Shown piece after piece: positions 24,061 through 33,540 of a stretch of 64,000 bases of DNA. The DNA is taken from assembly GCA_036927565.1 (NCBI GenBank), contig JAYESD010000007.1, positions 125,896,230 through 125,960,229 on the forward strand, given 5' to 3'. Position 1 is the stretch's first letter. Every line of letters begins with the position of its first letter. Source of the DNA: Tuctoria greenei (lineage: Eukaryota > Streptophyta > Magnoliopsida > Poales > Poaceae). The translations under genes and the position numbers were made by a program. Below the pieces are notes generated by a model. That model searched no databases and was not told the DNA's origin. It was given only the letters and a program-made list of their open reading frames with translations.

Positions 24061-24293
24061 GTGGCCCCCAGGGCCCACCTCCGGGAGAGACTTTTTGGAT
24101 GAAGTCATTCCGCCAGAGGTGGGACCATTCTTCGGTTTTTGAGCCGTGTCTTCAAGGGTCTTCGAACGTGTCGTTGGCGAAGGTTCGCAGTTAAACCACC
24201 GCAGTGTGGCATATCCTGGATGCGGCAGGTGAGATCTCAGCGTGCGGATCTCACGCAATTGAAGGTCGCCGGTCCCCGATACGAAAATCGTAT
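24061..24293 (-). repeat. Internal Gypsy sequence outside the 5' LTR
   Basis: A 233-bp copy of the polypurine-tract side of the interior (compare 17153-17392), placed beyond the 5' LTR where target DNA should begin. It ends at a small hairpin (GATACGAAAATCGTATG), and CACTA-2 coding sequence then resumes. Confidence 0.88.
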
Positions 24294-25130
24294 GCGAGAG
24301 GGACAAAGTGCGTAAGAAAATTTTTATCGTTCACGATTATAAATTAGTACACCGTGCACATTTTGGTTTACTACAACAACTCAAAATAGTTGAGTTGTAG
24401 GAACACCACATTGAGCTTCGTAGAAAAAACCAAGACCGCGGAGAGGATTGGATCATGAAAGAGCGTAGAAGACGTTTCACAGAATGGTTAATGGACAAAA
24501 ATATACCATACGGAAACTATTTAGAAGAGCCAACAATGAAGAAGTTGGTTTCTGGCCCATTTGCTTTGGTGACATCATGGCAAACATATGACATCAATGG
24601 TTACATATTTTACACTAATGAAAAAGACGGTAAGAGTGTTGCACAAAATAGTGGTGTTCATATAGAGGCTTATGATCCACAAGGGCAGAAGACCACATAC
24701 TTCAGGTTCATAGAGGAAATATGAGAACTCTATTATAGCGAAAGAATACTAATACCTGTATTTAAGTGCCAATGGGTCAAACATCCTGATGGTGTGAAAG
24801 TGAACAACTATGGGCTGACACTGGTGGACTTGAACAAAGTGGGTTATAAAGATGACCTGTGGGTTATCGCCGATCGTGTTATACAAGTTTTTATGTACAT
24901 GATCCAGGAACTGAGAACATGCACGTAGTTGTTTCTAGAAAGCAAAATATTGTTGGGGTTGAGAATGTGGGGATAATGAAGAGGAATATAATCAATATGA
25001 AGATATGCACCTTTTCACTGAACCAGAAAACATCAAACGCGTAGAGAGAAGTATTAAAAAGAATTTGAAACCCTATATGCGGGAAGATGTCAATGCTAGA
25101 AAAAAGTGTATGATATATATTGTATATATT
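24294..25130 (+). pseudogene. CACTA-2 transposase C-terminal half (DUF4216)
   Basis: Continuation of the gene interrupted at 4349. From about 24345 the translation includes VHRAHFGLLQQLKIVE, a stop, then RRKNQDRGEDWIMKE. The DUF4216 domain (24455-24724) carries SWQTYDINGYIFYT and QNSGVHIEAYD. After a stop it continues with KHPDGVKVNNYGLTLVDLN and, in another frame, NMHVVVSRKQNIVGVENV. It ends near 25130. Frameshifts and stops make it nonfunctional. Confidence 0.85.
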
Positions 25131-25341
25131 TGAAATATTACAATGAAGCTTTAATATTTTAATTTGACATTTTTTCTTTTTATGAATTAGTTCATATATG
25201 TAGGTATATGTATGTATGTGTATATAGTATTATATATATAATATTACTATAAAATGCTCTAAAAAATATCATGAGATATTTTTCTTTTAGTTTCCTTCAT
25301 AGTCAGTCAGTAAGTAAAATTTGTATGTGAAAACATAGAAA
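25131..25341. other. AT-rich non-coding stretch
   Basis: AT-rich sequence with TA-repeat-like runs (25190-25250) after the CACTA-2 transposase. Probably 3' non-coding sequence of CACTA-2. No gene is seen. Confidence 0.5.
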
Positions 25342-25760
25342 CACTACGTGAGAAAGGCTCATCTGAGACGTGCTCGAATGAAGAACAGAGACGAACAAAT
25401 AGTGTGTCTCTGTCGTCACGTCTCGCATTACGTAGTCATTAGAGACGGGTGGCGGATGCATCGCTGATTAGCATAAGTGCAAGACAAGCTCAAAGATAGC
25501 TCGTCTCCTTTCTTTGAGTCATACCAGATGTGCTTTACGGAGTCATTGGAGACGATCAACTAGCTCATCGCCCATTAGCATACATGCAAGACAAGCTCTA
25601 ATACAGCACATCACATACTTTTTGATTGATCCGAGACAGGCTTTAATGCAGCTCGTCACAGATTTGTTGACTGATCTGAGACGGGCTTTAAGGAAGTTCG
25701 TCTCCTTTATTTAGGTAATTTGAGACGTTCTTTGTTACAGTTCGTCATGGATTATTTAGG
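25342..25760. repeat. Terminal and subterminal repeats of CACTA-3
   Basis: The terminal motif CACTACGTGAGAAAGG is followed by repeated GAGACG(G/T)GCT-like motifs and their complements (CGTCTC). Near 25420-25436 there is also a CATTACGTAGTC sequence resembling an inverted terminus. Confidence 0.6.
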
Positions 25761-26227
25761 TGCCCCGACTCCTGATTATACTGGTTGTCGGCTGCATCCC
25801 GGAGCTAGCCAAGATTTGGCAGCCGCATGCCAGTGTCATCAATATACACATACATGAACATATGTATAGCCAAAGATCACACCCTAAATTATATTGACCA
25901 ATCAAATATTAACAAAGTGTCAATCATGATTATCAAGTATACTAATTACACAAAGAATGCCCCTTTACACACGTCATAATTGTCATCATCTAATCCTGTA
26001 TACCGTAATGAAAATTATTGTGATCATTGACTTCACTAACGATGAGCCTTCATAGCCTCTAATGCTCCGACTGAGACATCCTCACTGAAATCATATAAAA
26101 CATTATCAAATTACAGTCACATTCGCTTAAATAATCACATAAGGGAGCAAATACCTGAAGGCCTAGGAAAACAATTGGTATACAATTGTAATAAAATCAA
26201 AAACTATTAGTGAATTAAGAACCGAGC
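25761..26227. other. Unassigned AT-rich sequence
   Basis: I see no convincing gene. On the minus strand it would follow the Argonaute fragment downstream. A possible acceptor-exon-like stretch near 26040-26090 does not match the Argonaute C-terminus. Confidence 0.4.
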
Positions 26228-26628
26228 TTAATGGTAGCACAGACAGTTGGTGAGCATCTGCAAAGCATCATCAGAGAAATTTTTCTCATCATAAAGGACA
26301 TGGTAGTGAGCTGGTGTGCTTATCCCTTGAAAAACAAACAATTTACATTTCATTGATGCATTAATAGTCTGATATGAAAAACTCATGAGAGCAACACCAA
26401 TTATCGCATAGGTACTTTGATTCCTGCATGGTTGCAGAGGTAGAAATCAAACTAACTGGAATGGCAAATACTAGTGTCAACCACAGTTCCTGCAGTTTCA
26501 AGGGTTTGCGAATCAGAATTCATAATATACATTGATAGTCACAACAAATACATTACTTATGCATTGGACATAAACAAGGAAGATGAATGTGTTCCAGGAC
26601 ACCAACCAGGAAGAACATTTCCACTTAT
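26228..26628 (-). pseudogene. Argonaute (PIWI domain) gene fragment with introns
   Basis: Three exon pieces of a plant Argonaute, the small-RNA-guided slicer, lie on the minus strand in the right order. About 26628-26607 encodes SGNVLPG and ends at a GT donor. 26489-26416 encodes TVVDTSICHSS, a stop, then FDFYLCNHAGIK and ends at a GT donor. 26326-26228 encodes GISTPAHYHVLYDE, KNFSDDALQMLTNCLCYH and a stop. The intervening 117 and 89 bp have intron positions like those of plant AGO genes. The last acceptor has decayed from AG to AA, and a Glu codon has become TAG. The retained introns show a DNA-level copy, not a retrocopy. The HYHVLYDE wording resembles the AGO1/AGO5 (MEL1) group, but clade assignment is tentative. 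Confidence 0.88.
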
Positions 26629-26690
26629 GTGAAGGCGGCGGCGTGCTCATACTAGTTATCGAGGTTGGGGTCAAGGCGGCGGCGTGCTCC

Positions 26691-27196
26691 TGTAGGGAAA
26701 TCAGCGGTACGCTACTCTAGCAATTCTACCGCATCACCCAAGAAACATGCGAGTACAGAGGTCATAGATCGTTACCACTAGACGTACAGCGCAGCGGAAC
26801 ATAGACGCGTGTCGGTGTAGGGGAAGCAGACGATCTCATTTGTCTCCTCCTTGTCCTCATCACAACAGCAAGTAGACGATCACGATCGTCGTAGCCGATC
26901 AGCGCAACAGTGGCAGCAATGCCTCTACAGAGTCCACACGTACGGGGAGGAACGTTGTGCGCCGGTGTGCTAACACCGCATGCGCGGCAAGGGTCTCGGC
27001 ATGAGGCCTGCGAGGGGTGGCGGCTAGGGTTGTCACGTGGTGGAGTAACTAGTACCTAACCCTACCCATCGTATTTATAGGCGTGCTAATGGGCTTTTAG
27101 GTCACAGGCCCATTACTACCCTAATTTCTTATGGATCAAATATCCAACACAAGCATTAACTCGAATTGTTATGATTGCCTCTTGGGCATATCAACA
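26691..27196 (-). repeat. Copia-A 3' LTR
   Basis: In element orientation it begins TGTTGATATGCCCAAGAGG after a polypurine tract (GTGGGAGAT) and ends near TTTCCCTACA. The minus-strand TATA box (CTATAAATAC) is at about 27080-27071. The exact ends are uncertain by tens of bases. Confidence 0.7.
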
Positions 27197-28138
27197 ACAA
27201 TCTCCCACATTCACTAGAGACAATAATCTAGTCAAGCTTTTCGATATTCCAACCCCTTAAGTGTGTGGCCCATTAGGTTTATGTGCAGTCGGTTGTGAAC
27301 GGAAACCGTTTCCAACCACAAGTCAGTAGAGGTACCTAGCAGGACATACTGACTCCCGAATGTACATAAAGATCATATCGGCCAAACCTAGATACATTCA
27401 ACATGCTAATCCCTTTGCCTCACGATACCAGTCAAGCTCGAGATGCATGCCATCCTTGTGATAGCTCGTTCATTCACTCGATCAAATAGTGGATTAATTC
27501 CATGACTAACTTTTAGTCATTGTGATTAACCTTTAATCACCTTGGCATGGCCATGCACTTTCAAATCCAACTATCTCGAGGGGCCCGGAGATATCTCTCC
27601 TGTTATTAAGGAGGGGCAAATCCCATCTTGATCCGCGCACATCCCATTCTATGTTTCATTATGTACCCGAAGACTACTTTTATGACTACCCAGTTACGGA
27701 GTAGCGTTTGGTAGTCTCAAAGTACACAACTATACACAGTGAAAAACAATGGCGATCTCAGGTCTAAGGATCTAGCAGGTGTATCACTCAAGACCAACTG
27801 ATAACACATATAGAAATAACAATCCCAGGAGTGTCCTGGAGTGGGTCACTCCAACACCATGTTCACTAACATGTGTTCACATTATTAATTTTATATCTCA
27901 ATATCTATGATCCGTGAAACGTGATCATCAATTAATACATGTGCTAGTCTGTGTGACATCATTATCTCATATAATGATATAGACTAGGGATCATTTAAAG
28001 TAACATTACTATTAACAAAGAGTTTCACGAACAAGTCACATACTTGAGGATCAATATAAATAATGATTACTCATATAACAATTTATTTAATAGTACATAA
28101 ACATAGATATGACACAAGTCTCCCACTACACACTATGA
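27197..28138 (-). other. Copia-A 3' untranslated region
   Basis: About 940 bp between the end of pol and the LTR, without a recognisable ORF. A polypurine tract (TGTGGGAGAT, minus strand) lies beside the LTR. A similar GTAGTGGGAGAC lies at about 28117-28128, just after the pol stop. Confidence 0.6.
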
Positions 28139-29512
28139 TCACTGATGTAAGTATCTAATACCCATAGATGTCGTGTGTGCCTCATGCTTTGATTGTGGAA
28201 GGGGCTTTGTCAGCAGATCTGCAACATTCAAATCCGTGTGCACCTTGCATATCTTCATGTTACCTCGGTGGATGATCTCTCGAATGAGGTGATAGCGTCG
28301 TAGTATGTGTTTAGATATTTTGTGTGATCTAGGATCCTTTGCCTGTGCGACGACACCACTATTGTCACAATAGAGATCTACAGGACTGGACGCACTAGGA
28401 ACAACACCCAACTCAGAAAAAAAATTTATAATCCAAACAGCTTCATTTGCAGCTTCAAAAGCTGCAATATACTCAGCCTCTGTCGTTGAATCTTATACTG
28501 TATCTTGCTTGGAACTTTTCTAGCTCACCGCCCCTCCATTTAGGGAGAATACAAAATCGGATTGCAATCTAGAATCATCTTTATATGTTTGGAAGCTAGC
28601 ATCAGTGTAACCTTTTACAATGAGCTCGTCTTCACCTCCAAACACTAAGAACACATCCTTAGTTCTTCTCAAGTACTTAAGGATGTTTTTTTACACCAGT
28701 CCAATGAGCATTACCATAATCTGATTGATACCTACTCGTGATGCTTAGAGCATAAGATACATCTGGGCGTGTACATAGCATGACATACATGACGGATCCA
28801 ATAGTTGAAGCATAAGAAATCGCTCTCATCCTCTTTTGCTCATCAGGTGTCGAAGGACACTAACTCTTGCTTAGAGTAATGTCATGTGACATTGGCAAGA
28901 AACCTTTCTTGGAATCTTGCATATTGAACCGATTCAATATCTTGTCAATATATGTATTTTGGCTTAATCCAATTAGCCTTTTAGATCTATCTCTATAGAT
29001 CTTTATGCCAAAACATATGATGCCTCTCCTAAATCCTTCATTGAGAAAAATTTCTTAATGAGGATTTAACATCATCAAGCATTGGAATGTCATTTCCGAT
29101 CAATAATATGTCATCTACATGTAGGACCAGAAATACATGTACGCTCCCACTAAACTTCTTGTAAATACAAGGTTCTCCTACGTTCTTGATGAAACCAAAC
29201 CCTTTGATCACTTCATCAAAATGTAGATTCCAACTTTGAGATGCTTGCTTCAACCCATAGATGGACTTTTGAAGCTTGCATATTTTAATAGCATTTTTAG
29301 GATCGACAAAACCCTCAGGTTGCGTCATGTACACATCCTCAGTCAGACTTCCATTAAGAAAGGTTGTTTTGACATCCATCTGCCATATTTCATAATCAAA
29401 ATATGCAGCAAGAATCCGAACAAACTTTAGCATTGCGACGGGTGAGAAAGTTTCATCATAATCAACACCTTGAATTTGTTTGAAACTTTCGCCACCAATC
29501 ACGCTTTATACA
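28139..29512 (-). pseudogene. Copia-A pol, C-terminal part (RT, RNase H)
   Basis: Reads right to left from the Copia-2 insertion point. The RT (29502-29038) carries QIQGVDYDETFSPVA, WQMDVKTTFLNGSL and LHVDDILLIGND. After a stop-rich middle, RNase H (28411-28139) carries DLYCDNSGVV and ends with a NVADLLTKPLPQ tail. Frameshifts and stops between 29037 and 28412 make it nonfunctional. Confidence 0.85.
29508..29512. repeat. Target-site duplication of Copia-2 (left)
   Basis: ATACA immediately before the 5' LTR. The same five bases follow the 3' LTR at 41347-41351. Confidence 0.92.
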
Positions 29513-29775
29513 TGAAAGTGCATCTAGGACTCCCTTGTGGGTTTTGGATGATTTATGACAAGCAATTGGGATCCTAATCCTTTTGTTGAGATGAATGCAG
29601 GAAAATGATGAAAAATGAGCAAAATGCCAAAAAGAGGGAAATTAAGAAGGAGAATGAATTTGAGCTCAAGAAGAAGAAATTAGTTGTTTAGTATGTATGG
29701 AGTGTGTTAAGGAAACACACCCAAGAGCTCAATCTCACTTAATCACACACACACAATGCACAAAACTATACAGGA

Positions 29776-30265
29776 CCGGACTAGTCCGATATCAGCCAGA
29801 CTAGTCCGATATCACATTCTGCACAAGATCGGACAAGTCCGGTCTCTACCGGACTAGTCCGATATCTTTCTGTTCAACTTCGGACTAGTCCTTCCCAGTG
29901 CGGACTAGTTCTCAACACAATGCACAAGTCACTAGATCGGACAAGTCCGGTCACCACCGGACTAGTCCGATACACTTTCTGATCCACTTCGGACAAGTCC
30001 GGTGTCTACATGGACTAGTCCGATATACACTCTGATCTAAATCGGACAAGTCCTCCAAGTGCAGACTTGTCGTTCTAAACACTTAGGGTTTCACAGGACC
30101 GGACAAGTCCGATAGCAACCGGACAAGTCCGAAGATTTCCAGCAGCGAAATCGGACAAGTCCGTTTTTCAATCGGACTAGTCCGATATTCCTGGACACTT
30201 AGGGTTTGCTTCACACAGCACACCGGACTAGTCCGGTCTCCACCACGGACTAGTCCGATCTTTCT
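29776..30265. repeat. GGACTAGTCC motif array in Copia-2 5' LTR
   Basis: About 18 copies of GGACTAGTCC or GGACAAGTCC and single-base variants lie upstream of the TATA box, often in pairs separated by 10-20 bp. Two more lie near the end of the LTR (30952-30993). Confidence 0.92.
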
Positions 30266-30295
30266 GAACCCTAACGGTAATTTCTAGAAACCCCA

Positions 30296-30303
30296 TATAA
30301 ATA
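30296..30303 (+). promoter_or_regulatory. TATA box of Copia-2 5' LTR
   Basis: TATAAATA, conserved in position in all LTRs of the family. The transcription start is expected 25-35 bp downstream, which would place the motif array upstream of the promoter. Confidence 0.75.
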
Positions 30304-31075
30304 GAGGTGCACGACCCACTTTTAACCTCTCTCGAACCCTAGCGCCGTCACACCTCCCAAGAGACTCAAAAACCATCTCTCTCCACGAAATTAAGTGCAA
30401 AATCGATCAATCCTTTGAAGATCACTTGTAGATCATTGGAGAGGCACTTTGCACACGATTGAGCTCTTGGTTTGAATCTCTAACACACTCTTGCATCTCA
30501 ATTTGTATATTTCGAAGTGTGTTATTGGTGGTTTTGAAACTTGTAATCAAGGGAGCTCTCAACTTGTGAGATCGCCCCTTCAACTTGGTGATTTACCCCT
30601 GTGTGATTAGTGGAAGAGGATTGGCCTTCGTGGCGATCCGACGAGGGAAGGGTTGGTGAAGACCCGGTCCTTTTGTGGGCTCCTCAACGTGGACGTAGGC
30701 TGCCTTCGTGGTAACCGAACCACGGGATAAATCTTGTGTCTTGTTTGTTTGTGTTCATCATTCTAGTTGATCAACATTATCTAGGGTTTGATTCATTTTG
30801 TTGAATTGAAGTTAAATAGTTGAACAAGAATCATACTTGCAATAAAACTTAACATACAACTATTGAACTGTCATTATAGTTTATATTTCCGCTGCAAACG
30901 ACAACGAAACAATCAAATTGACCTAACTTGATCAACCTAGCCCGTGAAATCCGGACTAGTCCGCACTTTACCGGACTAGTCCGATATATCTGGATTTGAC
31001 CTTTTTGTTGAAGTGCTACAGGAACCGAGAAATTCAAGAAGGCCTATTCACCCCCCCTCTAGGCCTACATTCAAT

Positions 31076-31092
31076 TGGTATCAGAGCAGGTT
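31076..31092 (+). other. Primer-binding site of Copia-2
   Basis: TGGTATCAGAGCAGGTT, two bases after the LTR. It is complementary to the 3' end of initiator methionine tRNA. Confidence 0.92.
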
Positions 31093-31125
31093 CTTCAAGA
31101 AAGAGTGCAACCACTCGAAGAGATC

Positions 31126-33540
31126 ATGTCGGACATGAAGGAAGTCCAGAAAATCAACAACCAGGAAGAGATGAACAATGACAAGCACCAAAAGCTTGAA
31201 AAGTATCTCGAAGCCATTCAAGACTTCGATGATGATGATGATGAGACATTGGAGCTGAAAGCACTGCTCCGAAAGAAAGCACTTTCCAAAGGGAAAGCTA
31301 AAGTTGAAGAAAAGAAGAAGGGGAGTAGTCACACCGACTACTCCCGATATCCTTTTAATTATGACCGTTTAAATTCTAACAGCAGTCATTATCTATCCAT
31401 CCCTCTCGGAAAGGCCCCACACTTCGATGGGAGTGATTACTCCATGTGGAGGCAAAACATGAAGATGCACTTGATTTCCCTTAACCCAAGTTTATGGCAT
31501 ATTGTGTGCACAGGAATAAACATCCCTGATGACGATGAAGAACTTACGCCAAGTCAAGAGCAAGCCATCCACAGGAATGCCCAAGCCGCAGCCGTTATCA
31601 CCTCATCTCTAAGTAGAGATGAATTCACAAAGGTGGACGGATTGGAAATTGCCAAAGAAATCTGGGACACACTACAGACAGCACATGAAGGTGACCGGCA
31701 TGTGCGGGAGGCAAAGATTGAAATGATTGAAGGCGAACTAGGAAGGTTCGCGATTGAGGAAGATGAATCTCCCCAGGACATGTACAACAGACTGAAGACT
31801 CTTGTGAACAAGGTTCGATCGTATGGTAGCAAAAAGTGGAATGACCACGAAGTTGTAAAGCTCATCCTTAGAGCCTTTATGCCTCGCAACGTCACACTCT
31901 GCTCTATGATCCGAGAAAGTCCCGGGTACAAGAAAATGACTCCGGATGAACTGCTTGGCAAAATCATCAACTTCGAGATGATGGAGAAGCAAGCCAAGCA
32001 CGTCAAAGAAATAGCTGACCTCACATCGGCCAAGAAGAAGGGAGTTGCCTTAAAATCCACACTCAAACCTCTATCCAAAGAAGCAAGAGAAGCTCAGTTT
32101 GAGGAGGACAGTGATGATGAAAGCAGCGAGCTGGACGAAGAAGATATGATTTTGTTCATGAAGAAGTTCAAAAGAATTATGAAGAAAAGACAAGGAACAA
32201 AATCGAGTGAAGGAAAATACAAGGAGAAGACAAAGCCGAAGATGAGGCGGGCATGCTATAATTGTGGTGAGTACAATCACTTCATAGTTGATTGCCCATA
32301 TGAGGACAACAAGAATAAGAGTAAAGAGTCCAAGCCTCAACCGAAAAAGTTCTTCAAGAAGAAGAAACAAGCTGAACAAGCACACATCGGAAAGCAGTGG
32401 GACTCAAACGATGAGTCCTCATCGTCCGATGAAGAAGAAATGGCTAGCATAGCCATTGAAAGCATGCCCAAGAAACCCACACTCTTCCCCATGCTCTGTG
32501 CAAAGAAGGCAAATGGAACTTGCCTCATGGCTAAGGAAGGTAAACGCAAGGTAAACATCAAAACCCCTTCCTTGCATTCTTACTCAAGTGATGATGATCT
32601 AGACAGTGATGATGAAGATATGCTAATTGGTTTAGATAGAAAAACTGCTGCAAAAATGAAATTCGTGCTTAACCAACTTATTGAGAAGGAAGAGCTAATT
32701 GATCGTCAAGAAGACATGATTATCTCCCAAAAGGAGAAGCATGTCGAACTTGACAATCTTCTAATTCTTGAAAAGGAGAAAAATCACTCACTAGAGCTTG
32801 AGCTAGCTTCAAGCAAGAAAACTTGCTTGGAGTTAACCAACTCAAATGTTGCAATCAAGAATCAACTTGATGACCAAATCAAGGTCAACAAGATCCTTGA
32901 AGTGCAGGTTGAGTCACTCAAGCTTAGTGAACCTTCCTCCTCTTCAACCCTACCTTCTCAACCCACTTTAACTAACATCGCTCATGTTTGCAAATGTGAT
33001 AAAACTAACACCAGGTTGAAGGAAAATCCTATCTCCACGAAGGACAAAAATCCTACCCAATGTGTAATATTTGACAAGGAGAGGATCAACTATGCACGTA
33101 GTGCATATTTGGTCCAAAGACCTCCAAATGTCAAGTATGGCATTGGTTACTCTTGTGATGGAAAGCAAAGAGCTGGAAATCATAAGAATAACAAGGGAAG
33201 GATCACCTTTGTGAAGGGAGGACCCTCACAACCTGGTAACTCGAAAACTAAAAATCTGAACTCTCATGAAAATCGGACTAGTCCGGTTGTGGTCCGGACA
33301 AGTCCGGTCATCCGGACAAGTCCGGTCACACAGACTAGTCCGACCCATAATCAACAGCAACTTCTGTTTAAAACATTTGATGCCTCCTATGTTTTAATGA
33401 AAAATAATGTTGGTAAAGTGTATGCTTATTATGCTGGGCCACGCCATGGGAACACAAAATCCCATGTGTGGGTGCCCAAATGTATTGTTACTAACCTCCA
33501 AGGACCCAAGCAAGCTTGGGTACCTAAAACCAAGGCGTAA
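31126..33540 (+). CDS. gag: Copia-2 Gag
   Basis: Open 804-residue Gag, which would form the cytoplasmic virus-like particle and bind genomic RNA. The start is the first ATG after the primer site (ATGTCGGACATG); the same ATG context is present in Copia-1 and altered to ATA in Copia-3. Residues about 100-195 form the UBN2-type gag domain (YSMWRQNMKMHLISLNPSLW). The zinc knuckle CYNCGEYNHFIVDC (C-x2-C-x4-H-x4-C) is at about 376-389, followed by a Lys-rich stretch and a long Glu/Lys/Leu-rich, probably coiled-coil, segment at about 500-610. Near 715-740 an RTSPV repeat is encoded by the GGACTAGTCC-type DNA motif. It ends WVPKTKA at TAA 33538-33540. Pol lies in the +1 frame. Confidence 0.93.
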   Translation: MSDMKEVQKINNQEEMNNDKHQKLEKYLEAIQDFDDDDDETLELKALLRKKALSKGKAKVEEKKKGSSHTDYSRYPFNYDRLNSNSSHYLSIPLGKAPHFDGSDYSMWRQNMKMHLISLNPSLWHIVCTGINIPDDDEELTPSQEQAIHRNAQAAAVITSSLSRDEFTKVDGLEIAKEIWDTLQTAHEGDRHVREAKIEMIEGELGRFAIEEDESPQDMYNRLKTLVNKVRSYGSKKWNDHEVVKLILRAFMPRNVTLCSMIRESPGYKKMTPDELLGKIINFEMMEKQAKHVKEIADLTSAKKKGVALKSTLKPLSKEAREAQFEEDSDDESSELDEEDMILFMKKFKRIMKKRQGTKSSEGKYKEKTKPKMRRACYNCGEYNHFIVDCPYEDNKNKSKESKPQPKKFFKKKKQAEQAHIGKQWDSNDESSSSDEEEMASIAIESMPKKPTLFPMLCAKKANGTCLMAKEGKRKVNIKTPSLHSYSSDDDLDSDDEDMLIGLDRKTAAKMKFVLNQLIEKEELIDRQEDMIISQKEKHVELDNLLILEKEKNHSLELELASSKKTCLELTNSNVAIKNQLDDQIKVNKILEVQVESLKLSEPSSSSTLPSQPTLTNIAHVCKCDKTNTRLKENPISTKDKNPTQCVIFDKERINYARSAYLVQRPPNVKYGIGYSCDGKQRAGNHKNNKGRITFVKGGPSQPGNSKTKNLNSHENRTSPVVVRTSPVIRTSPVTQTSPTHNQQQLLFKTFDASYVLMKNNVGKVYAYYAGPRHGNTKSHVWVPKCIVTNLQGPKQAWVPKTKA
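33272..33345 (+). repeat. GGACTAGTCC motifs inside gag
   Basis: Four motif copies (CGGACTAGTCCG, two CGGACAAGTCCG, AGACTAGTCCG) lie in frame. Each full copy encodes Arg-Thr-Ser-Pro. ACT and ACA both code Thr, so both DNA versions give the same peptide. Confidence 0.92.

Larger units (their letters stand above)
4350..24293 (-). mobile_element. Gypsy-1: Tat-lineage LTR retrotransposon, deleted, with nested Copia-1
   Basis: Minus-strand Ty3/Gypsy element. The LTRs lie at 4350-5206 (3' LTR, its outer U3 end cut off by Copia-1) and 23185-24060 (5' LTR). A primer-binding site is next to the 5' LTR at 23158-23177. The remaining pol order is RNase H, second RNase H, integrase, which with the antisense ORF at 17491-19418 fits the Tat group (Retand/Grande/RIRE2 type). 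Gag, protease and RT are absent: the leader joins directly to the RT-RNase H tether. Beyond the 5' LTR, positions 24061-24293 repeat the sequence normally found upstream of the 3' LTR. No target duplication of the left flank (GTCAG) is visible on the right, and part of the host transposase is missing there. Confidence 0.85.
25342..26627 (+). mobile_element. CACTA-3: CACTA-type end with captured sequence (putative)
   Basis: Starts CACTACGTGAGAAAGG at 25342, matching the CACTA-1 terminus. For the next 400 bp it contains GAGACG motifs followed by GGCT or GTGCT (near 25369, 25389, 25442, 25549, 25678 and 25733), like the subterminal zone of CACTA-1. Then comes AT-rich sequence and an Argonaute gene fragment on the opposite strand. 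The far end is lost where Copia-A begins (26628-26691). That all of this is one element is inferred from contiguity. The other terminal repeat is not in the window. Confidence 0.55.
29513..31073 (+). repeat. Copia-2 5' LTR
   Basis: TGAAAGTGCATCTAGG to GGCCTACATTCA. It holds about 20 GGACTAGTCC/GGACAAGTCC motifs (29776-30265 and 30952-30993) and a TATA box at 30296-30303. Confidence 0.95.

Noticed and set aside
25342..25436. A complete ~95-bp CACTA miniature element ending at ACGTAGTC
   Set aside because: The right end reads GACTACG rather than CACTACG on the reverse strand, and no target duplication is visible. It is more likely part of the subterminal repeats.
26040..26095. Possible last Argonaute exon after a TTTCAG acceptor
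   Set aside because: The translation (EDVSVGALEAMKAHR) does not resemble the Argonaute C-terminus, so I could not support it.
28117..28128. A purine-rich tract as the start of a longer Copia-A LTR
   Set aside because: The sequence following it does not start with a clear LTR terminus, while 27205-27196 shows polypurine tract plus TGTTGATATGCCC. Kept only as a note.
29776..30265. CRISPR-like array of short repeats with spacers
   Set aside because: The repeats are only 10-12 bp, palindromic, irregularly spaced and inside LTRs of a plant retrotransposon. There are no cas genes.
31076..31092. tRNA-like match near TGGTATCAGAGC
   Set aside because: It is the primer-binding site complementary to a tRNA 3' end. 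No tRNA gene structure surrounds it.
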